From Chrysaora quinquecirrha (Eukaryota > Cnidaria > Scyphozoa > Semaeostomeae > Pelagiidae): a DNA stretch of 64,000 bases. The notes under the pieces were generated by a model. The model had not been told where the DNA came from. It made no database searches and saw only the letters and a list, made by a program, of their open reading frames with translations. Position 1 is the first letter of the stretch. Each line of letters starts with the position of its first letter. Of the stretch, positions 20,263-32,049 are shown one piece after another. The translations under genes and the position numbers were made by a program. The stretch lies in NCBI GenBank assembly GCA_014526335.1, contig JACTAT010000022.1:874604-938603 (forward strand). The letters are read 5' to 3'.

Positions 20263-23200
20263 CTATCGGGCCTGGACAAGATACGCAAAGCGATGAGGGT
20301 TCTGCATCACCACAATCCTCACCAAAGCCTAGAAGTTTCAAAGTGAGAGACCCTAGATGGCTACAAGTCAATGTATGCCATGAGTTTGCAGCAGGAAAGT
20401 GTTCTCGTAATGAGAATGAATGCCATTTCGCACATCCGCCTAGCAACTGTCTTGTTGAGCATGGCAAAGTAACGGCATGTTTTGATGCAATGAAGGTATT
20501 AAGAAATTCTTATTTATTATTTACTGTTGTATTTATCAATATTTTTTGTGAACTTCGACGTCTAGGTTTGGTACTTTGGCTCAAGTATTTTGTCCCTTGG
20601 CCTAGCACTGTCGCATCGTCTCGTTTAACACCTACTATTTCAGAGTGTGGTAAATAACTAAATTTTCATCAAACTGTTTTTGTAAACTCCTAGTCTGTTA
20701 GGTTAATGGAATATATTTGAAAGTAACTAATTTCTTTTATAAATTTCCTTTATTCTAGCGTGGCAATTTTTAGTTCCTTGTAACACCGTTCTCTAACGAT
20801 TTATTTTGATTACCCAAAATATTTTTAGTGTCAAAGCAAGACAATATTTGAGAGGGGTATGGATCATTTCAGTATGACGTCACACGGCATTAAAATTTTT
20901 CAAAATCACATGATATCGAGTTTTCGATATAAAAATCGTATAAAGCAGCAAAAACTTAGTCTAGGTACAAAGTTTCAGTGTCCTAGCGTTTGTGTTCTTA
21001 ATTTTATGAGCATTCAAAGTTCCCAATTTCATAAAGGCTTTGACCGCGAAAAATGAACTTGGTGAAACTTTTTACCCCACACGGTCAAAGCCCTTATAAA
21101 ATCGTGAACTTTGAACGCTCGTAAAATCGATTCCACAAGCGCTGAGCTAGTAAAACTTTGCACCTAGACTAATTTTTGGGTGCTTTATACGATTTTCGCA
21201 TCCAAAAATTGATATCTTGCGATTTCGAAAAATATTTTTTCTACCGAAATGAAAAGGCAGTAAAACAGTCTTTATATCTTAATTTTACGAGAAATTTTCA
21301 ACTTTTTCCTATGACGGATCGAAAAGGGGGCGTTGACTTTTGATGGAAAATTTTGGCATGAATTCTTCAGTAATGGAGTCAGTCAGTGATACTTTTCAAG
21401 GGAAATTTATTGTTTTACTCATTCATTCTTTAGATCGAATTCCTTCGTTGGTTGTTCGATTTTCCTTTGGGGCCTGAAAGAATTGTTGACAACCTGATGA
21501 ACGAAATAAAATAAATCCCAAAATAACAGCGAAAGAATGTTGTTTTTAAATGTTTTAAAATGTTTGATTCATTGTTTTAAGAAGATATTTTTGATAGTTT
21601 GTACGGTTGGGATATTTTGTTCAGAAAACTGCATGAAAAGTCACTTTTACTCCAATCTATCGGATAAATATGTTGTTTTCTGGTTAAACAGCATGAAGTT
21701 TACTCCAAATTTCTATTCATACGAAATTGCCTGACCAGCAGCACGTATTTCTTTTGAGCCTGCTGCTGAGATCGTCATTGGCAACCGTCGTATTGTTGAC
21801 TGAGGTCAAAATTCACGAAAAATGCGGACGTTTTCGTTTTTCGTCGCCTTTTACGTCATCAGGAAACAGCGCTGCTATTGGCTGGAATTCGCCGTAATAT
21901 GCGTTGTTTTGTTGAAGTGCTGTCAGTCTGCGCATTTGCAACACTTTACCTTGTAATGGCTGCCTTTGTCCTGTAGCTGTGGCGTGTAGGCCTAAATAGG
22001 CCTCTGCAGTCAGAGATAAGACGGCTATGTGTTGTAAGGTCTTGCAAAACTCACTTTTGTCTGAAAATGCTTTTTATCATCAATAATAACATAACTCTTG
22101 TTTTAGGGGAGATGTCAAAGAGAAACATGCAAATATTTTCATCCTCCAAAACAAATAAAGAACCATTTAGAAGCACTAGGAAGATCATTTCAGCAGCAGA
22201 GGGTGGCATCATTTCAGAAACAGCTCTCTGCACCATGTGGTTCCATAGCTAATATTGAAGGACCTGTTCTGCTACCATCAGTGGTAAAGCATTATTTTTT
22301 CTATTTCTCTGCATTTCTTTTTGAGGTTGTGGTATAGTTTTGTTGCAAATGTCATAGATGATTATAACATGGTATTTGCATTGTATGGCAAATGATCTCT
22401 TTCAACAGACAATGGCCTAGAGGTATTTGTTTTGTTTTCAAGATAATGGATACAAGACCACTATTTGGAACAACAGAAGAGAACAGGGACCTGGAGTGAA
22501 AAGTTCCTCCCCTTTTAATATGCTACACTGCAGAAAGCTTCTTGCAAGCCCAAGGGACAATGCCTGGGGCATGTTGTAGGCTATTGTTCAGAATACCATT
22601 GAAGACTGAACAGGGATTGATGGCTCTGTGTTAAACAAGGCCTTGATAGGTGCTGTATAAGACTGTGTGCTTTTTCCTTTCAGAATCAAGGTCAGTGGGT
22701 TACAAGGTGGTGCAGTGCAGAAAATTTGCCAGTGGAACCAATTTCACCAAGGAGTCCCACCTTACCAAGACGATTAGACAAATCAGACAAGCTTGAGGTA
22801 GGGGTGTTTTCATTTTGCTATGTTAATCAGTATGTATGATGCTAAATTCCCTTTCCGCAACCTGGGGCCTCTGTGCAGCCATTGGAAAACAGTGTGGTAG
22901 TGTGCATGGTCCACATCTCAAGAGGTGCATGCGTTCTTTGCTATTATTAACTTATTGTTCTCTTTTTGAAGATCTGCAGTGAATTCATGAACAATTCTTG
23001 TCCCTATGAAGAGAAGCAGTGTCCATTTGCACACCCTCCACCATCAATACCTCCAGACAGCGATGGCTACGTCACAGTTTGTATGGATTTCATGAAAGGA
23101 GAATGTCAAAGAGTAACATGTCGATATTTTCATCCACCACCTCACTTGCAAGCAAGAGTCCGAGCTGCACAGAGGAGGCCATCTCATCTAACTGGTACTG

Positions 23201-25180
23201 GCAGCCCACCAATGCCTCCTCAACAAGTGGTAAGTTCTAGAATACATTTGACATGCTTCACGCTGAGTGACTAAGTTATTAACGTCATCAAGTTAAATTG
23301 TCAGGTCGTTTGCATATATGAAATGCTGTTACCTTCTGCTCAGTGGTCCGTAGCTCCATAATCTTCAACTCCATCATCTTCTGCTCCATTGTCTTCTGCT
23401 GCATCACCTTCTGCTCCATTGTCTTCTGCTTCATCATCCTCTGCTCCATCATATTTGACACCAGCATCTTCTGCTCCATTGTCTTCTGCTCAATTGTCTT
23501 CTGCTCATTGTCTTCTGCTCCATTGTCTTCTGCTCCATCATCCTCTGCTCCATCATATTTGACACCAGCATCTTCTGCTCCATTGTCTTCTGCTCCGTTT
23601 TCTTCTGCTCCATGGTCTTTGGCTCCCTGGTCTTCTGCTCCATTGTCTTCTGCCCCTAATCATTGGCTCCATTGTCTTTGGCTGCATCGTCTTCTGCTCC
23701 ATTGCTTTCTGTTCCATCATCCTCTGCTCCATTGTCTTTTCTCCATTGTCTTCTGCTCCATTGTTTTCTGTTCCATCATAATCTGCTCCATTGTCTTTAA
23801 GTCCATCTTCTTCAGCTCCGACTTTGGCTCTGACTTTGGCTCCATCATCTTCTGCTCCATTGCCTTCTTCTCCATTGTCTTCTTCTCCTTCGTCTTCTGC
23901 TTCATTGTCTTCAACTCCGTCTTCTTCTGCTCCATCGTCTTTTGCTCCATTGCTTTCTGTTCCATCATCCTCTGCTCCATTGTCTTCTCCATTGTCTTCT
24001 GCTCCAACATCCTCTCCTCCATTGTCTTCTGCTCCATTGTTTTCTGTTCCATCATAATCTGTTCCATTGTCTTTAAGTCCATCTTCTTCAGCTCCGACTT
24101 TGGCTCTGACTTTGGCTCCATCATCTTCTGCTCCATTGCCTTCTTCTCCATCATCTTCTCCTTCGTCTTCTGCTTCATTGTCTTCAACTCCACCTTCTTC
24201 TGCTCCATCGTCTTTTGCTCCATCGTTGTCTGCTCCATTGTCTTCTGCTCCATTGTCCTCTGCTCCATCATTTTCTGCTCCATTGCCTTTTGCTTCATCG
24301 TATTCTGCTCCATTGCTCCATCATCTTCCACTCCTTTGTCCTCTGCTCCATTGTCTTATGCTCCATAATCTTTAACTCAATCGTCTTCTGCTCCTTTGTC
24401 TTTAGCTCCATCTTCCTAGATTCAATTTTCTTATGCTACATCGTTTTTGCTCCATCGTCTTTCAAATCAAAATGGTAATTATTTTCTTTTAATGCTATGC
24501 TTTTCAGATATTAATATCACCAGTACCATTTCCTGGTCAGCAGATGCCTCTACCTCCACCAGGAGCATTACCACCATTAATACCTTCATCACAAGAAATG
24601 CTTATACCTGTCAGTGGGTATCCTGATGCACCTTGTATGATGCCTGTTCCAATGCCAGCGATGCGGCCGTGTTTCTTACCTTCAGGTAATAATTCAATAT
24701 TTTAGAGGTATTCTTTAGCGAAAATGGTGCACAGATGTTAGATGAAGCTAATGAGAGTGAGTTGCTTTGATGTAGCCGAAGAGTTGAAGCTGCCGTGGGA
24801 TTCGTGGGAGTTCTCTAATTCAGCTTTATTGTTACATTTTGATCCTCATCTGGATAAATTTCCCATTGTAGTCCCTTGCTTCAGTCTATTTCGTATCTTT
24901 ATACTCTGAGGAATGTCAGAAGAAAAAACTTGAACTGTTCGCTAAGATTTTTTCTGCCTTTAAACGCTACTTTAGACATCTGTTTCAACAATTTTTGTAT
25001 TTTTTTTTAGGTGAGGCAGTGTTGATGCCAATACCAAGAGAAAACTTCCAACCAGTGCCTGTACCTGGCCAAATTATGGGACATTGTTTCGAAATGATGA
25101 CTCCCCAGCAACGCCATGATATTTGGAGACAAAATATGTGCAGAAATATTAAAGAAGTGTGGTGTGGTAAAAGTAGGTAA
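20259..25180 (+). CDS. MBNL: Muscleblind-like splicing regulator, four CCCH zinc fingers
   Basis: Six exons, 20259-20495, 22107-22283, 22684-22797, 22972-23229, 24508-24685 and 25011-25180, join in phase to 377 residues. Fingers 1 and 3 have spacing C-x7-C-x6-C-x3-H (CHEFAAGKCSRNENECHFAH; CSEFMNNSCPYEEKQCPFAH). Fingers 2 and 4 have C-x7-C-x4-C-x3-H (CFDAMKGRCQRETCKYFH; CMDFMKGECQRVTCRYFH). Finger 2 is split by intron 1, as in muscleblind genes. The pairs are joined by a linker of roughly 100 residues. A Pro/Met-rich C-terminus follows and ends CGKSR. Muscleblind proteins bind YGCY RNA motifs and control alternative splicing and mRNA localisation. Four fingers match the vertebrate number rather than the two of Drosophila. 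The N-terminus before RDPRWL is longer than in vertebrates, so the start is less certain than the rest. Confidence 0.92.
20900..21250. mobile_element. Palindromic element D, copy in muscleblind intron 1
   Basis: Two arms of roughly 170 bp are inverted around about 21060. For example ATCGTATAAAGC and AGTCTAGGT in the left arm are matched by the reverse complements ACCTAGACT and GCTTTATACGAT in the right arm. GCTTTGACCG and CGGTCAAAGC flank the centre. Related copies lie at 38380-38585 and 63060-63290. No open frame is evident, so it is a foldback, MITE-like element. Confidence 0.75.
23340..24475. repeat. TCTTCTGCTCCATTG minisatellite in muscleblind intron 4
   Basis: About 1.1 kb of variable 12-15 base repeats of the theme TTGTCTTCTGCTCCA fill intron 4. 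Because the units lack stop codons, both strands stay open (341 codons on plus as Ser/Ile/Cys-rich; 204 codons on minus as MEQKTMEQK). Internal blocks such as 23790-23890 and 24066-24165 are near-identical longer duplications. It is treated as a repeat, not a gene. Confidence 0.88.
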
Positions 25181-27429
25181 AATTTTGTAGCAATATTTGT
25201 AGTCTGGTACAAACGTTGAATAATATTTTCTTCAATGACTAATTATTAGTAAATGTGTGAGATTTATATCAGAATCTGATTAAATATGTTTTCATTTTGA
25301 AGTAATGAATATTTTGATTTAGTTTAATAGTATCAGAATGTACTTGATATAAAAGTAGACAATAATTGACATTAGCATGGCACAGATGTATTCATGAAAT
25401 ATAGACCTTATCTTGGCTTTTATAAACCTTACGAAGAGGGTGCAAAATGGATATACCCACGGAGCGATTTTCCTACGTCTATTGACTTTTTAAAGCCAGG
25501 ACCGCTTCTTGTTGTCGGAAAGAACGGGTCGTACGGGACGGGATTACGGGGCAGGTAAGAGAAGTTTACGGTGGCACGTTTTTGATGAAGCAAGCATAGT
25601 ATTACCTCTTTCCCCCTCCCCACTAAAAGATCTTGTTAATACAAGAGCGGTTTCGAACGGGGCGAAGACCTGGTTGGTCCATTTAATTTGAATCTGCGAT
25701 CTATACTAATCAGTCTGTGGGAATGTTTGAAAATGACCCCATTTGAATCGGTCCGTTCCTGTACCCGTGTAAGCCCGTGGTTCATACGACGTGTGATTGT
25801 TTATACAAGAAAAATTTAGAATGGGACAAAAACCTGGTGGATCCATTTTGATTTGAATCTGCTATCCACACTAGTCTGTGGACACGTTTGAAAATGGCCC
25901 TATTTGAATCATCCGTGCCTGTATCCATGTAAATGGGCGATTCATAAGATTGTTTAGTTGTACCACTGTTAACTAGTCATAGGCTTAAGCAGGCAGTAGA
26001 AAGCGGTTGCGAATGAAAGAAGTGATGAAACTATAGAGAGCCAAGCACGGCGTGGTACACGAACATGTTCTAATGCATTGTAATTGTGGGGGTAGGTATT
26101 TGGATCAAAATTACAGTCCCCGATTCTACCCCTGGGTAGTTTAGTATTCATAGAATCAATTGAACATTTAATTGTAGTGTCCAGAAATATTTTGTAAACG
26201 GAAATGGAATTCAAGTAGTGGATTTCTGTAGTATTGAGAAATTGTATTTAGATAACTTGACTCTTGTAACGTATCGTATCTTAGAAAAACGCATATCACC
26301 GTTTTGTTAACGTTCTCCGTATAATTCTCGTTATGTTAACAGGGTTTAAAATTTCCCTATAAAATTAATGAGGCTATTGCCTGTAGTGAGAAGTAAAGAT
26401 TATTAGTTTTTCGAAGTGTTTTTATTGCGTGTACACTGGGCCTGGTTTCGATCATGTTTTTACAACCCTTAACCAGGGACGTGGGAAGCTCCTGTGGGCC
26501 CGACACGATGGGTACTTGTTCACTCTGTAGTTGTCTTCAACTGGAAGAATTGCCCCAAAGCGGCGAGAATTTTATCGTCTCAAAATCTTCCGATAATCGT
26601 ATGATTGTTTAGTTCTTCTGGATTGGCCTTAGAATTGTCCGAAGTTTTCTTTTCAGGTGTTGTTCGTCCGCACTACGACGAGGGGAACTAGGGACATGAC
26701 TGACTAAAACTGAAGAAGTTGACCTTTAATCACGCCAGTCGCTAGGTTCTCAGAAGATGAATTAACGAATCAACGAGACCTGAGCTCCTGACACCACTGG
26801 TTAGCTGGATTAGACCATAGAATAGCGATTGGACTAAAGTGAGAATCTCTACCATGAGAATCTCTGCATAGGTGTGTTAATAGTTCTCTACTCTGTAACT
26901 CTGTTCTGTAATTGGACCACAACGCCACAGCACCTTCAACTAAGATTGGAAGAGGAAATGAGAGGGTAAAGACATCTTATGGACGGCTTGGAATTCTGCA
27001 ATTGCAGACAAACAAATCGAGCAAAAAGCGTACATATTGAACGTGGAAAAGCAAACAGCCTTTAAAAATACTGCCAATGGTCGCCAAAAACATATTAAGG
27101 GCTAATAAGTTCAAAATGCAAATAAACAACTTAAAAATAACCAAACGATGATCAGAAACAACCTGCTTATTTGGATAGCAAATTGACTCTCGTGACAACA
27201 GCTGGTGTTTTCTGCTCAATAAATGATTCAGAAATTTGTAACTGGAAATAATCGAAGCATGCTGGTTTTGGCTTCCATTTTCTCGTTATTATCACATGCT
27301 TTCTGGTAGAAAGTTTCTAGAATTGTCCTAACAAGTGCTTTCAAAACACGTGCTACATAATTTCGTTTACATTTCGTTCTTCCTCTTTTCCCTTGTGATC
27401 TTGCTGACGCAGTGACATGTTCATTGTGA
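25181..27429. other. Intergenic region with dispersed repeats
   Basis: No conserved coding segment was recognised. A diverged tandem duplication of about 150 bp lies at 25640-25955, sharing ACCTGGTNG, CTGTGGGAA/CTGTGGACA and TTTGAAAATG blocks. A SINE family B copy lies at 26730-26945. Confidence 0.45.
26730..26945 (-). repeat. SINE family B copy with internal insertion
   Basis: The copy contains CCAGTCGCTAGGTTCTCAG, then GAGCTCCTGACACCA and, after an unrelated segment, CACAACGCCACAGCACCTTC. These blocks occur in the same order in the other family B copies. Confidence 0.5.
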
Positions 27430-29460
27430 TTCATTGGCAGCTATCTTCAGCCATGGTCATCGTCCTCTCTCCTTTTTCCGTGAGATTATCCAAGGGACAG
27501 CTCTCGCCTGCTTACGTTAGACTCTCATCACCAGAGTTCCTCTGGTCTCTGCCCAGGTTCTTCAGTGTGAAAGGTCAGCGCCTTTTGGTTTCAGGTTCCT
27601 GTTTCTTGATTCCCTACCCTTTCAGACTTGCAGGTAAAAGAGGTAATTAGCCCAACAGCTCAGAGTTGTCTAAAGGCCCTCGCTCCTTAGTCCGTGAGAT
27701 TTCCTGTGAGTCAGTCTTTTTATTTCTTCCGCTAGGCTCTAATCGTCCACGCCAGGCTCTCATCATCCAGGGTTCAATTGGCTTCAGCTTTCTGTTTCTG
27801 CTTCAGCTTCCTGATCCTTGATTCTTTATCCTTAAGTCCTGCTGGTCAAAGAGTTCTCTTGCCCAAAAGCCCAGAGTTTTTCAAGGTCCTAGCCTAACAG
27901 TCCGTGGGATTTCCTGTGGGATAACTGTTTTGCCTTCCTATGCTAGGCTCTCATTAACCCGAGTTCCTTCCTCTGGTTTCGGATTCCTGTTTCTTCTTGA
28001 TTCCTTACCATTTCGTCCTGCAGGTCCAAGAGTTCTTTAGTCCAAAAGATCAGAGTTGTCTCAAGGTTCTCGCTCCTTACCCCATGAGATTTTCAGGGAG
28101 ACGACAGTTTGCCTTCAGTCATACCTAGGCTCTCATCATCCAGAACCCTCTAGTTGTAGGTTTCTGTTTCTTGACTTCTTATGCTTTAGTCTTGCAGGTC
28201 CAAGAGTTCTTTAGTCCAAAAGATCAGAGTTGTCTCAAGGTTCTCGCTCATTACCCCATGAGATTTTCAGGGAGACGACAGTTTGTTTTCAATCATACGC
28301 TAGGCTCTCATCATCCAGAATTCCTCTAGTTGTAGGTTCCTGTTTCTTGACTTCTTACGCTTTAGTCTTGCAGGTCCAAGAGTTCTTTAGTCCAAAAGAT
28401 CAGAGTTGTCTCAAGGTTCTCGCTCATTACCCCATGAGATTTTCAGGGAGACGACAGTTTGTTTTCAATCATACGCTAGGCTCTCATCATCCAGAATTCC
28501 TCTAGTTGTAGGTTCCTGTTTCTTGACTTCTTACGCTTTAGTCTTGCAGGTCCAAGAGTTCTTTAGTCCAAAAGATCAGAGTTGTCTCAAGGTTCTCGCT
28601 CATTACCCCATGAGATTTTCAGGGAGACGACAGTTTGTTTTCAATCATACGCTAGGCTCTCATCATCCAGAATTCCTCTAGTTGTAGGTTCCTGTTTCTT
28701 GACTTCTTACGCTTTAGTCTTGCAGGTCCAAGAGTTCTTTAGTCCAAAAGATCAGAGTTGTCTCAAGGTTCTCGCTCATTACCCCATGAGATTTTCAGGG
28801 AGACGACAGTTTGTTTTCAATCATACGCTAGGCTCTCATCATCCAGAATTCCTCTAGTTGTAGGTTCCTGTTTCTTGACTTCTTACGCTTTAGTCTTGCA
28901 GGTCCAAGAGTTCTTTAGTCCAAAAGATCAGAGTTGTCTCAAGGTTCTCGCTCATTACCCCATGAGATTTTCAGGGAGACGACAGTTTGTTTTCAATCAT
29001 ACGCTAGGCTCTCATCATCCAGAATTCCTCTAGTTGTAGGTTCCTGTTTCTTGACTTCTTATGCTTTAGTCTTGCAGGTCCAAGAGTTCTTTAGTCCAAA
29101 AGATCAGAGTTGTCTCAAGGTTCTCGCTCATTACCCCATGAGATTTTCAGGGAGACGACAGTTTGTTTTCAATCATACGCTAGGCTCTCATCATCCAGAA
29201 TTCCTCTATTTGTAGGTTCCTGTTTTTTGACTTCTTACGCTTTAGTCTTGCAGGTCAAAGAGTTCTTTAGTCCAAAAGCTCAGAATTGTTTCAAAGTCCT
29301 CAATTCATTGTCCGTGAGATGTCCTGTGCCACAGTTCTCTTGCCTTTTTATCACCCGGAGTTCCTCTGGTTTCAAGTCCCCGTTTCTTGATTTCTTACCC
29401 TTAAAAGGTCAGGCGAGGTCAGCACTCCTATAGTCTTAAGGCCCTAGTTCCTTGGTTCCA
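27430..29460. repeat. 176-bp satellite-like tandem array
   Basis: A 176-bp unit repeats head to tail. From about 28160 to 29280 the copies are almost identical (equivalent positions at 28230, 28406, 28582, 28758, 28934 and 29110). Copies towards both ends are increasingly diverged but keep blocks such as AGGCTCTCATCATCCAGA and CTTGCAGGTCCAAGAG. Since 176 is not a multiple of three, the repeated 91-codon frames are by-products. Homogenised centre and decayed edges are the usual signature of unequal exchange. Confidence 0.95.
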
Positions 29461-29844
29461 TGTTCTACGTACAAGTCCACTAATTCACAGCTCTTCCCTG
29501 TTCTCTTCCTTCCTTGATATACCCACGTTCTAGACAATAGAAAAGAAAGCGGAACTCCAAACAAAACAAAGACACCAAAAGTCAGAATTTCGAAACTCAA
29601 ACAAATTATAATTCAATGAATTTGGATGCAACTTCTTGAATATTCTCTATCGTGGAAAAAAGATATTTTCTTTATTCTGGCTATCTATTTTCAGCTATGT
29701 AGACAGATATCCGTGCCGTGCAGTGCTCCAAAACAATAATAATAATTTCTTCTTCACACGACGGAATAGTCAGAGAAAACAGCAATGTGTGAGGCATTCT
29801 TTATGTTATAAAAGGCAGTACAAACTTCAGATGCATCAACAAAA
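29461..29844. other. Upstream region of the seven-helix receptor gene
   Basis: Between the satellite array and the receptor start I see no coding or RNA feature. The promoter is expected here. Confidence 0.3.
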
Positions 29845-31699
29845 ATGCCTGTGAAACACAAGATTCTACGAGAACCTTCAAGTAATGCTCTGGACTCAAG
29901 CTTCGAGTTTGAAAGTTCAGTGGAAATCATAAGCAGTTGTGACAAGACTATCTATCAACGACAACAAAGCAATTTTATAAGCATCAACCAAAATGGCCAC
30001 GTCCTTCAAAATGGCTCCTCAAATCAAAACGGATTTATGGATCAATTCATCATGCCACGACCAAGCTATTATTCTTTGAGATTTCTTGGTGTTTGGCAAC
30101 CGAAAAACAGTCATCTCATTTGGAAGATGTATTCAGGATTTTGTTATTTCATACTGCTGCTTAGTATGGTATCAATTTTAGGTATGTATCGTGTATGCTA
30201 TAGAAAACCATTGCCTCTACATTATCCTGTCTGTTGTCTAGGACGGTGTTCATACCTGGGTGGGTCACTAGAAACATGCAGTGTATTTTAAGTACGCTGT
30301 CCTCCAACCCACGTCCAACTCCAAACAACCCCTTGCGGATCCCTAGATACGGTTGCAGTGGGCATGCTTCAACTGACCTCGGTTCATGCTCCAAAAAGTG
30401 CTAAATGAAAAAGCCTCCACGTTCAATCGAAGCTATTTGCACTTTTAATTCTAGTGCAACTTGGAAAGCAATAAGAGTCCACCTCAACGTCCAGCCAACC
30501 CAAGAGGTGAAAGGTTATAAGTCATTAGAAAAAGGTCAAAGGCCAAACCATAGAGATCTGCTGACCCAAGGTCAATGTCAAAGGTCAGAGGGCATTTCTA
30601 AGGGACAGGGTCACATATGAACTTTAAAGCCCGGCCCGCACTGAAACTTGCAAAAAGAGCGTTTTCGAGGCATCAAAAGAGAAGGAATATATAATTTTGA
30701 CTTCAATAATTTCATCTTCTAGGTTTGGAATGCATCCACCATCAAAGCTTCTTCAACAAAAATGATAAAGAATGGAAACTTGGGTCAATCATAAACAGCT
30801 GTTTTACATTACTGAATTTGACCTGCCCATTCATTTTCATCAAATACTACTTCAGATACGGCAGCTACGACCAGCTTATTGGCAGCGTTTTTCAAAGCTC
30901 GTTTGAGCACCGAGGAAAAGTGCGATGCCTGTCTCGCATTTACAGTGCGTTTTCGTTAATCGTGTGGATTTTAAGTGCAGCGTTCTTCTTCGCCCATTGG
31001 CAGCCATTTTTCAGCAAGTTCTGGCATTATGCTTTGTATGCTGTCACAGTTTTCTACTCCACAGGTTGGTGGGCAGCATGGCTTAGCATATACGGTTTCG
31101 TTTGTCATGTTCACTTCGTCCAAGGCCAGATTTTTATTGAAAATATGCAAGAACGATTCCAGTTATCAGACCGATCGAGAAACGAGGAACGAAAACGCGT
31201 CGGAATTTTACTCGGTGCATTCAACGACTTAAACCGATGGATTGAGCGAACACAGAGTGAATTCGGGAAGATAGTTTCATTCGCGATCACGTATCATACC
31301 CTTGATATAATAGTTTTCACCGTGGCCTATCTCGACAAGGATTTCGGTAACAGTGATAGATACCCACTCTCGCAGTACATCGGTGGTGTGACCTTTGACC
31401 TTGCAAGCATCGCTATTAAACTTTACCCGGCAGCCATTGTTTCCCACGCGATTCACCGCATCACACAGAGAGCTGGAAACGAGTGTTACGTACATCATAC
31501 AATCGTTGAAATGCCTGAAGAAAGGTTTCTTCTCTATCAGCATCTATACATCAGAGAACAGGACGTCGGCCTAAGAATTCTCGGAGTGAAAATATCGGTA
31601 CGAATCGCTGTCGGGATTTTTGTTACCATAGTAACAGCGCTCGGGACTTTTCTTCGGTTCGCTATCGTCAATATGACATCAAAGCATTCGATATTCTGA
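29845..31699 (+). CDS. Seven-helix gustatory-receptor-like (GRL) protein
   Basis: Two exons (29845-30181 and 30723-31699; phase-1 GT-AG intron) encode 437 residues. The first 90 residues are polar and probably cytosolic. Seven hydrophobic segments follow: around FCYFILLLSMVSIL, FTLLNLTCPFIFI, FSLIVWILSAAFFF, VTVFYSTGWWAAWLSIY, FAITYHTLDIIVFTVAYL, FDLASIAIKLYPAAIV, and IAVGIFVTIVTALGTFLRF. The long loop before helix 5 is charged, and the protein ends soon after helix 7. Length, helix count and the TALGTFLRF end (compare the TYxxxxxQF end of insect gustatory receptors) fit the GRL branch of the insect chemoreceptor superfamily known in cnidarians and other non-bilaterians. These are ligand-gated channels or developmental proteins. 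Another seven-helix family cannot be excluded without a profile search. Confidence 0.62.
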
Positions 31700-32049
31700 A
31701 GCGAAAATCATTTTTGAAAAATTTTATTCTATAACTTTATTCCAAAATTTCTGCATAAATTTCAATGATATTTTGACTCTATTTACCAATACTATTTTAC
31801 GACAAATACATTCAACTTTGAAATCATTCATTTCTTGTATCAAACAAGCGTTTAATAATTGTTAGTCTTTGTAAATGATTTCTGGTATTTTCAAATTATT
31901 CTGTACTAAAATCACACCGCTGATTTTGTCCCTATATAAAAAGCTAAAAGCGTGAATAGATGGAAGACCCTCGAAGTCTTTCGAATATTCCCAAAATGTA
32001 AATCGTTCATACTTACGAATTAACACTAAAAGCTTATTTGGCATACCAT
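31700..32049. other. Shared 3' region of convergent genes
   Basis: This 350 bp lies between the stop codons of the receptor (+) and N-acetylneuraminate lyase (-). It should contain both 3' untranslated ends. Nothing else is visible. Confidence 0.4.

Noticed and set aside
23343..24368. 341-codon plus frame and 204-codon minus frame as genes
   Set aside because: Stop-free minisatellite units explain both; they lie within a muscleblind intron.
28230..29215. Repeated 91-codon frames as a gene family
   Set aside because: The 176-bp unit shifts frame at each copy; identical short frames only reflect the satellite.
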